From: Synechococcaceae bacterium WB4_1_0192 | GTDB taxonomy: Bacteria; Cyanobacteriota; Cyanobacteriia; PCC-6307; Cyanobiaceae | Direction: 5' to 3' | Assembly (NCBI GenBank): GCA_009926195.1 | Contig: RFPK01000013.1 | Location: 1 to 18,299 of the forward strand | Length of the DNA stretch: 18,299 bases | Shown: piece by piece, positions 13,365 to 18,299 of the stretch | Layout: the number at the start of each line of letters is the position of its first letter | Numbering within the stretch: position 1 is the first letter of the stretch | Notes under the pieces: generated by a model | Databases searched by the model: none | What the model was told of the DNA's origin: nothing | The model's input: the letters and a program-made list of their open reading frames with translations, nothing else | Made by a program: the position numbers and the translations under genes

Positions 13365-15200
13365 TCAGCCGGCCAGACCTGAACCACTGCCACGGCGCTC
13401 GAGCTCAGCCAGGTCGCGGAAGCTGGCTGAACGCTCCTGCAGCTCGAGGAAATCACCGTAGGCCTTCACCTGGCCACGATCGAACTCGTAAATGCGATCA
13501 CACCGCTGAACGGTACTGAGCCTGTGGGCGATCACCACAGTGGTACAGCGACGACCGACCACCTCCAGTGCCTCAATCACCTCAGATTCGGTGCGGTTGT
13601 CCAGAGCGCTGGTGGCCTCATCCAGCACCAGGAAGCGAGCCTTGCGATAGAAGGCACGGGCCAGGGCCAGGCGCTGCCGCTGACCACCGGAGAGACGCAT
13701 CCCATTCTCGCCGACCTGAGTATGCAGACCGTAGGGCAATTCAGCGATGAACTCATGCAGCTGGGCAGCCTCCAGGGCTTCCCAGACCCTGTATTCATCA
13801 ACCTCGCCAGCGAAGACTCCAAAGGCAACGTTCTGCAGAATGCTGCCGTTGAGCAGGGTGATCGCCTGGGGCACCTGGGCACAATTGGCCTGCCAGGCCG
13901 GCACATCAAGGCCCTCGACCGGGATACCATCAAGAGACAGAGACCCCTGTTCCGGCGTGAGCAGGCCCAACAACAGGTTGGCGGTGGTGGTCTTACCGCT
14001 GCCTGTGCTGCCCACCAGAGCAACACGAGAGCCGACGGGAATGCTCAAGCTCACGCCCCGCAGCACCCAATCATCAGCGTTGGGATAGCGATACCAGACA
14101 TCGTCGAGCCGGATCGTGTGACGCGGGAAGAGACCTGCGGCGGAGGGAACGCCAGGAGTGCGCAGGGTGGGCCGATCAGCAGGCAGTTCCAGGAGCTCGA
14201 GCACGCTGCTGAGCAGCGGCAGTCCGCCGCGGAACTGCGTCAGGGAGCGGAAGGCGTCCTGCAACGGGGGCGTGAGCCGGAGAGCAGCGACGGCAATAGT
14301 GGCCAGAAATGGAAGGATTGAACTGACCCGGCTGGGATCGCCACTGAGCAACGCCGGAACGGCACCTACCGCAAAGATCATCGTGATGCCGAACGGCTCG
14401 ATCAGCGCACGGGGCAGATCAGGAAGCCATTCAGTGAGCCAGGAATAGCGCATCGCCTGAACACCAACCTTGCTGAACTGGCGCTCGAAATGCGGCTCCG
14501 AGCTGGTGAGCTGAATGTCTTTGATCGAGTTGAGCGACTCAAACAACACCTCAGCCGACTCACGCTCCAGCCGCATGCGCTGGCGAAAACCATGGCGAAG
14601 CCTAGGCGTAACGACGACTGAAATCAACCAGTAGGCAAGAACCAGCCCACAGATCAACAGAACGGCCGGCAGGCGACCGACAAACAGAATACCAAGCGAG
14701 AGCAGCAAAATCGAAACTGCTGCGCTCAGGATCATCAACAAGGGCCTGACAACATTGTCGGCCACCCTGTTCATATTGTTGAGCAGCTGCGCACTCAGAT
14801 CAGCGGTACTTCTAGTGAGGTGATACTCATAGGACTGTCCAAGAATGCGGGCATGGACTTGATCTGAAAGATCGTGCCAGATCCTGGCCGAGAGGCGCAA
14901 CTGAAAGAACCTGAGCGTGATTTTGGCAACAGAACCAGCCCAGGCCAGCAGAATGAAAGCCAGGATCAGCCACAGACTCTGATCAATGCCATCACCCCCG
15001 AACACACGAATCCCGGGGAGGTGATCATCCAGACCGGAACCCACCAGCGCACCGGTGAGACGAGCCACGGCGGCGACCGACAGCAGATCAATCACCCCCG
15101 GCATCACCGAAAGGGGAAGCAGAACCAGCAGCGCCCGCGCCCTGGCACGGGGCAGATGGCGCAGAAGCCGACGAAGCTGGTGAAGTGTCTCGCTGCGCAT
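13365..15200 (-). CDS. ABC exporter, membrane and ATPase domains fused
   Basis: A 611-residue half-transporter that would dimerise in the inner membrane and export a lipid or lipid-linked glycan. About five or six hydrophobic segments fall in residues 20-320 (for example 24-49, 74-96, 152-174, 177-198, 270-285, 295-309). The ATPase domain has Walker A GSTGSGKT (397-404), the Q-loop at 445, signature LSGGQ (503-507), Walker B FLVLDEATSALD (523-534) and His559. The layout resembles PglK/MsbA-type flippases, but substrate is not predictable. The ATG lies nine bases after the upstream glycosyltransferase stop, suggesting a shared transcript and perhaps a glycan cargo. Its GC content is well below that of its neighbours (159 of 300 bases G/C at 14641-14940), hinting at acquisition. 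Confidence 0.93.
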   Translation of the reverse strand: MRSETLHQLRRLLRHLPRARARALLVLLPLSVMPGVIDLLSVAAVARLTGALVGSGLDDHLPGIRVFGGDGIDQSLWLILAFILLAWAGSVAKITLRFFQLRLSARIWHDLSDQVHARILGQSYEYHLTRSTADLSAQLLNNMNRVADNVVRPLLMILSAAVSILLLSLGILFVGRLPAVLLICGLVLAYWLISVVVTPRLRHGFRQRMRLERESAEVLFESLNSIKDIQLTSSEPHFERQFSKVGVQAMRYSWLTEWLPDLPRALIEPFGITMIFAVGAVPALLSGDPSRVSSILPFLATIAVAALRLTPPLQDAFRSLTQFRGGLPLLSSVLELLELPADRPTLRTPGVPSAAGLFPRHTIRLDDVWYRYPNADDWVLRGVSLSIPVGSRVALVGSTGSGKTTTANLLLGLLTPEQGSLSLDGIPVEGLDVPAWQANCAQVPQAITLLNGSILQNVAFGVFAGEVDEYRVWEALEAAQLHEFIAELPYGLHTQVGENGMRLSGGQRQRLALARAFYRKARFLVLDEATSALDNRTESEVIEALEVVGRRCTTVVIAHRLSTVQRCDRIYEFDRGQVKAYGDFLELQERSASFRDLAELERRGSGSGLAG

Positions 15201-15209
15201 CGGTTCAAC

Positions 15210-16286
15210 CTATGGGCGGGCCCCGCGGCATGCCTCAACCAGGCGGCCACCTAGCCAACCGATCACGCGGGAGATCCGACTGCTGCGCTGACGCCAACGC
15301 AGCAGGACAGCCGGCTGCGACCGCAAGGCAGGGGCGCCTGCCGCCTGGCTCTGCCAGTGAAGCTCCACGGCCTGCAGAGCACCCTGCCAACGCCCCAGCA
15401 GGCTCTGCTCCGAACAGGCGCTGAGCAGGGCCTCCAGGGCCGCCGGGGTTGCCCGCCAGCGCTCCGGCTGCGCCACCGCCGCCGCGATGCGCTCCAGATC
15501 GGCCTCCAGGCTGCCGCAGCCGATCTGGTGGCCGAGATGGCCCGGATCGAGCAGGTCCGCCAGGGCATGGTTGAGGCTGCTGAACACCACGCAGCCGCAG
15601 GCGAGGGCCTCGATCGGCGGCAGGCCGAAGCCCTCGCTGACGCCCCGGCCACGCCAGTAGTCGGCCGAGTCGTAGAGCACCACGGTGGCGCTGTTGAACA
15701 GGTCCACCAGATCGTCGACCCAGCCGCTCTGCACCTCCACCCGCAGGCCCCGGGCCCGCAGGGCCGGCACCAGCTGCTCCAGGACGTAGGCGCTGCTCTT
15801 GCGCTCCTGAACGAGTACATCGATCGGACGAGGCTCACGATCGTGCCGGGCGCCGCGCTCCAGCCACTGCGGCTCAAGCGCGTTGGGCACCAGCAGCAGC
15901 GGATTGCGCGGGGCCCGATCGCCCCAGTAGCCGAGGGTATTGCGGCTCACGGCCAGCACCGGCACCCCCGGCGGCAGGTTGAAGCCATAGCCGCTGCTGT
16001 GGGCGTGATAGGCCGTGGGGCGGCCCCTCAGGCGGCGCAGCAGCCAGGGCACATCAAACCCCCAGCTCACGATCCAGAGCGGCGCCTCCGCCGGCGAGAC
16101 CTGCCCCAACGGCTCCGCCCGCAGCAGATCGTCGAGGAAGGGATGGTCAGCCTGGCGCTGGCGGTAGGTGACCACCTGCACCGGCGCCAGACGGCTCAGC
16201 AGCCGGGCCGTCTGCAGCTCCACCAGCAGGCCGCCGCAGCGGAACCGGCCGGTGGTACCGGGCACGAGAAAGCGGACGCTGCGCAA
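15210..16286 (-). CDS. GT-B glycosyltransferase (GT4-like)
   Basis: A 358-residue cytoplasmic enzyme, probably a glycosyltransferase of the GT4 type. FLVPGTTGRFRCGGLLVELQ (6-25) is an N-terminal nucleotide-fold opening. TAYHAHSSGYGFNLP (91-105) and LAVSRNTLGYWG (111-122) mark the acceptor domain. VSEGFGLPPIEALACGCVVF (216-235) carries Glu218 and Glu226, the donor-binding region. The start is TTG at 16286, with no good Shine-Dalgarno; it fits because the family N-terminus begins right there. It lies 30 bases after the ho1 stop, with no terminator visible, and just before the ABC exporter, its most likely functional partner. Sugar and acceptor are unknown. Confidence 0.85.
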   Translation of the reverse strand: MRSVRFLVPGTTGRFRCGGLLVELQTARLLSRLAPVQVVTYRQRQADHPFLDDLLRAEPLGQVSPAEAPLWIVSWGFDVPWLLRRLRGRPTAYHAHSSGYGFNLPPGVPVLAVSRNTLGYWGDRAPRNPLLLVPNALEPQWLERGARHDREPRPIDVLVQERKSSAYVLEQLVPALRARGLRVEVQSGWVDDLVDLFNSATVVLYDSADYWRGRGVSEGFGLPPIEALACGCVVFSSLNHALADLLDPGHLGHQIGCGSLEADLERIAAAVAQPERWRATPAALEALLSACSEQSLLGRWQGALQAVELHWQSQAAGAPALRSQPAVLLRWRQRSSRISRVIGWLGGRLVEACRGARP

Positions 16287-16316
16287 GGAATCGCGATCTG
16301 CTGCGCCGACTCTGGC

Positions 16317-17036
16317 TCAGGCGGCGACCGCCTCGGTGCTGCCGGCCCGCTGGCGGCGGGTCAGGAAGCCGAACAGCACCTTGCCGATGGCGGCCACCAG
16401 GTTGCCCTCCAGCTCCTGGAACATCTTCATGTTCAGGTGGAAGGCATGGTTGGCCTCCTCGACGATGCGATCGGCCATGGCCTGATCGATCGGCAGGTTG
16501 TCGAGGGTGGCGCGGTAGTTGGCCTTGAAGCCCTTCTCGTCGGGAATGGCCTCGAACTCGTAGAAGCGCAGGCCGTCGTGCTCGCCGAGGTTCATCGCCT
16601 TCTGGGCGATGTTCTTGAGGATCTGGCCGCCGGAGAGGTCGCCGATGTAGCGGGTGTAGTGGTGACCCACCAGCAGCTCGGGGGCCTCCTGGGCCACCTG
16701 ACGGATGCGCGCCACATACTCCTGGGCCGCCGGGGTGGCCTTGACGCTGCTGCGCCAGCTGTCGCCGAAGTAGAAGGCCAGATCCTGCTCCAGGGTTTCG
16801 CGGCGGTTGAGCTCGGGAAAGCCCACCGGACCGACCACCGGATGGCCGGCGGTGCGCAGGCGGCCGATCTCCTCCTCCATCGCCGAATACACGAAGAAGA
16901 GATCGGAGACGAGGGTGCGGTAGCTGGCCTTGTCCACCACCCCCTTGAGGAAGCAGCTCACGAAGCCGGTGTTCTCCGCCATGGTGTGGGACTTCTTGGT
17001 CCCTTCACGCAGCTGGGAAGCGAGGGCGACAGGCAT
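16317..17036 (-). CDS. ho1: Heme oxygenase, phycobilin synthesis
   Basis: Opens heme to biliverdin IX-alpha, using ferredoxin and oxygen, the first step to the phycobilins of the phycobilisome. The 239-residue length fits cyanobacterial HO1. REGTKKSHTMAENTGFVSCF (10-29) contains the proximal heme ligand His17; the distal helix GDLSGGQ (132-138) lies over the heme; HHYTRYIGDLSGG and the NHAFHLNMKMFQELE helix are typical. The C-terminus is short and Ala-rich, without a membrane anchor. The ATG at 17036 matches the usual N-terminus, though its Shine-Dalgarno is weak. The pairing with icd close by supports a cyanobacterial origin. It is followed 30 bases later by a glycosyltransferase, with no terminator visible. 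Confidence 0.96.
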   Translation of the reverse strand: MPVALASQLREGTKKSHTMAENTGFVSCFLKGVVDKASYRTLVSDLFFVYSAMEEEIGRLRTAGHPVVGPVGFPELNRRETLEQDLAFYFGDSWRSSVKATPAAQEYVARIRQVAQEAPELLVGHHYTRYIGDLSGGQILKNIAQKAMNLGEHDGLRFYEFEAIPDEKGFKANYRATLDNLPIDQAMADRIVEEANHAFHLNMKMFQELEGNLVAAIGKVLFGFLTRRQRAGSTEAVAA

Positions 17037-17153
17037 GGTCGTGGGGAGCGTCCTGAAACGTGCCGCTAGGGCAGACGGATCAACGTAGGAGCGTTGTCCG
17101 CGGCAGCGGCGGCAAGGTTGCGAAGGGTTACGGAGGGGATGGCAGCCGGATGC
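17037..17153 (-). promoter_or_regulatory. Gap upstream of ho1, probable promoter region
   Basis: 117 bases lie between the hypothetical gene's stop and the ho1 start. A small inverted repeat CAACG-TAGGAG-CGTTG lies at 17081-17096. On the minus strand it contains TACGTT, which could serve as a -10 element. No -35 box or terminator for the upstream gene is convincing, so this is only a candidate. Confidence 0.3.
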
Positions 17154-17609
17154 TCAGGCAGCCAGCGGATCGCCCCCCGCGCTGCGATCGGGCTCGAACA
17201 GGGCGAACACCTCGCGGGCGAAGGCCTGCAGGGCCTCCACCACCGCCGGCTGGGGCGGATGGCTGCCGGTGGGCTGCCAGTCGCCCAGGGTGGCCAGCCG
17301 CCAGCGCTCGGCGTCGTAGGTGAGGCCGCGGATCGTCAGCCCCAGCAACCTCGGGCAGACCCCGGGATCCGGGGCCGCCTCCAGCCGCAGCTGCACCAGA
17401 AACGAACGGCACTGGCTGCGGGGGCTCCAGCCGGGCAGGTGAAAGGAGAGGTCGAGGCTCTCCCGCTCGGCGAAGGCCCGGGTCTGGGGATCGTCGCGCC
17501 AGGGGGTGAGATTGGCGCGGGCGTCGGGGAAGTGGGCGCGGAACAGCACCGCCACCGAGGCGACCGCCTGGGCCAGCTCCAGAGAACGGACCTGATCGCC
17601 CGCATTCAT
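17154..17609 (-). CDS. Small conserved-looking protein of unknown function
   Basis: I do not recognise this 151-residue protein. It has no membrane segment or signal peptide. It opens with a helical MNAGDQVRSLELAQAVASVA, has a central LDLSFHLPGWSPRSQCRSF-type stretch, a strand-rich part LLGLTIRGLTYDAERWRLAT, and a C-terminal amphipathic helix. The ATG at 17609 is preferred over an upstream in-frame start at 17726, because AGGGGA lies six bases before it and the longer form would reach into the start of icd. It is divergent from icd and lies upstream of ho1 on the same strand. Compact size and a soluble, mixed alpha/beta look are all I can support. Confidence 0.75.
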   Translation of the reverse strand: MNAGDQVRSLELAQAVASVAVLFRAHFPDARANLTPWRDDPQTRAFAERESLDLSFHLPGWSPRSQCRSFLVQLRLEAAPDPGVCPRLLGLTIRGLTYDAERWRLATLGDWQPTGSHPPQPAVVEALQAFAREVFALFEPDRSAGGDPLAA

Positions 17610-17724
17610 GCCGTTTCCCCTGCAGCAGAACCGTGCATCCTCAAAACCTAGGCTCGGCCGATGGATCGCGGTGCACGCGGTCAGCAGAACAGCGCAGATC
17701 GCGCCACCACCCCCATCCCACGCC
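17610..17724. promoter_or_regulatory. Divergent intergenic region, hypothetical gene and icd
   Basis: These 115 bases must carry the start signals for both divergent genes. Toward icd, TAGGCT at 17649-17654 could be a -10 element, but no matching -35 box is seen. Toward the hypothetical gene, AGGGGA at 17616-17621 is a good Shine-Dalgarno. I do not see a clear NtcA-type GTA-N8-TAC site here. Confidence 0.35.
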
Positions 17725-18299
17725 ATGGCCAGCTACGAGAAGCTCATCGCCCCCACGCAGGGCACGCCGATCCGCTTCGAGAACGGCCAGCCGATCGTTC
17801 CCAACGATCCGATCATCCCGTTCATCCGCGGCGACGGCACCGGCGTGGACATCTGGCCCGCCACCCAGAAGGTACTGGATGCGGCGGTGGCCAGGGCCTA
17901 CGGCGGTGAGCGCCGGATCGAGTGGTTCAAGGTGTACGCCGGCGACGAGGCCTGCGACCTCTACGGCACCTATCAGTACCTGCCGGAGGACACCCTCACC
18001 GCGATCAAGGAATTCGGCGTGGCCATCAAGGGCCCCCTCACCACGCCGATCGGCGGCGGCATCCGCTCGCTGAACGTGGCCCTGCGCCAGATCTTCGATC
18101 TCTACTGCTGCGTACGCCCCTGCCGCTACTACGAGGGCACCCCGAGCCCCCACAAGCGGCCCCAGGACCTCGACGTGATCGTGTACCGCGAGAACACCGA
18201 GGACATCTACATGGGGATCGAGTGGGAGGCCAACGATCCCGTCTGCCTCGAGCTGATCAAGCACCTCAACGAGGTGGTGATCCCGGCCAACGGCAAGCT
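17725..18299 (+). CDS. icd: NADP-isocitrate dehydrogenase, 3' end cut by window
   Basis: Converts isocitrate to 2-oxoglutarate, which links carbon to nitrogen metabolism in cyanobacteria. The first 191 codons are present, under half of the usual 470 or so residues. RGDGTGVDIWPATQKVLDAA (35-54) is the N-terminal fold, KGPLTTPIGGGIRSLNVALR (102-121) carries the substrate residues Ser115, Asn117 and Arg121, VRPCRY holds Arg131, and VIVYRENTEDIYMGIEW holds Arg155. The ATG at 17725 opens the normal MASYEKL-type N-terminus. The frame is open to the window edge. Identification is very secure. Confidence 0.97.
   Translation, partial: MASYEKLIAPTQGTPIRFENGQPIVPNDPIIPFIRGDGTGVDIWPATQKVLDAAVARAYGGERRIEWFKVYAGDEACDLYGTYQYLPEDTLTAIKEFGVAIKGPLTTPIGGGIRSLNVALRQIFDLYCCVRPCRYYEGTPSPHKRPQDLDVIVYRENTEDIYMGIEWEANDPVCLELIKHLNEVVIPANGK

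Noticed and set aside
12111..13382. Plus-strand open frame of 423 codons opposite uvrD
   Set aside because: It mirrors conserved helicase motifs on the minus strand and has no family features.
15357..17069. Very long plus-strand open frame (570 codons) across the glycosyltransferase and ho1
   Set aside because: It lies antisense to two well-recognised genes, is full of His/Gln/Ala/Gly without any known motif, and arises from GC-rich codon bias on the other strand.
17641..18264. Minus-strand open frame opposite icd
   Set aside because: It is antisense to highly conserved isocitrate dehydrogenase motifs and is Val/Ala/Asp-rich without a domain.

Overview
The window looks like a piece of the chromosome of a GC-rich unicellular cyanobacterium, most likely a Synechococcus/Cyanobium-type picocyanobacterium. 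The main clues are a phycobilin-type heme oxygenase close to a divergent NADP-isocitrate dehydrogenase, and very GC-rich codon use. The genus is inferred, not proven. Genes are packed almost end to end: no gap exceeds about 120 bases, and there are no rRNA, tRNA, CRISPR or transposase genes.

Left block (1-4937): surface-glycan genes. On the minus strand a polyisoprenyl-phosphate sugar transferase paralogue (2207-3511), an SGNH hydrolase (1086-2210) and a GT4-like glycosyltransferase (1-1086, cut by the window edge) form a chain with overlapping stops and starts. Divergent from it, only 13 bases away, is an intact paralogous sugar transferase (3525-4937). The minus-strand paralogue has lost about 38 residues of its catalytic domain, including the Asp-Glu dyad, so it is probably not an active phosphoglycosyl transferase.

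Middle block (4873-9659): a minus-strand chain of a hisS remnant, a GT2 and a GT4 glycosyltransferase, and a plus-strand pair of galE and a GT92-like glycosyltransferase. The hisS remnant is the oddest gene here. It lacks the N-terminus (motif 1) and has an in-frame internal deletion across motif 2, yet it stays open and leads into the GT2 gene through a TTGA overlap and a strong Shine-Dalgarno sequence. A perfect 15-bp inverted repeat lies between its first codon and the galE start.

Right block (9619-18299): a minus-strand series of ho1, a glycosyltransferase, a half-size ABC exporter, a UvrD/PcrA helicase and a CCA-adding-enzyme family protein. It is followed by a small cyanobacterial-looking hypothetical protein and, divergent from that, the 5' part of icd. 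The ABC exporter is clearly lower in GC than its neighbours and may have been acquired.

Taken together, the glycan genes could make and export a polyprenyl-linked surface polysaccharide: GalE supplies UDP-hexose, the intact sugar transferase loads the first sugar, the glycosyltransferases extend it, the SGNH protein may add or remove acyl groups, and the ABC protein may flip the lipid-linked product. No Wzy polymerase or Wzx flippase is visible. I see no clearly new system. The best leads are the degenerate sugar-transferase pair, the hisS remnant with its hairpin, and a 59-bp repeat at the window edge that may be an assembly artefact.
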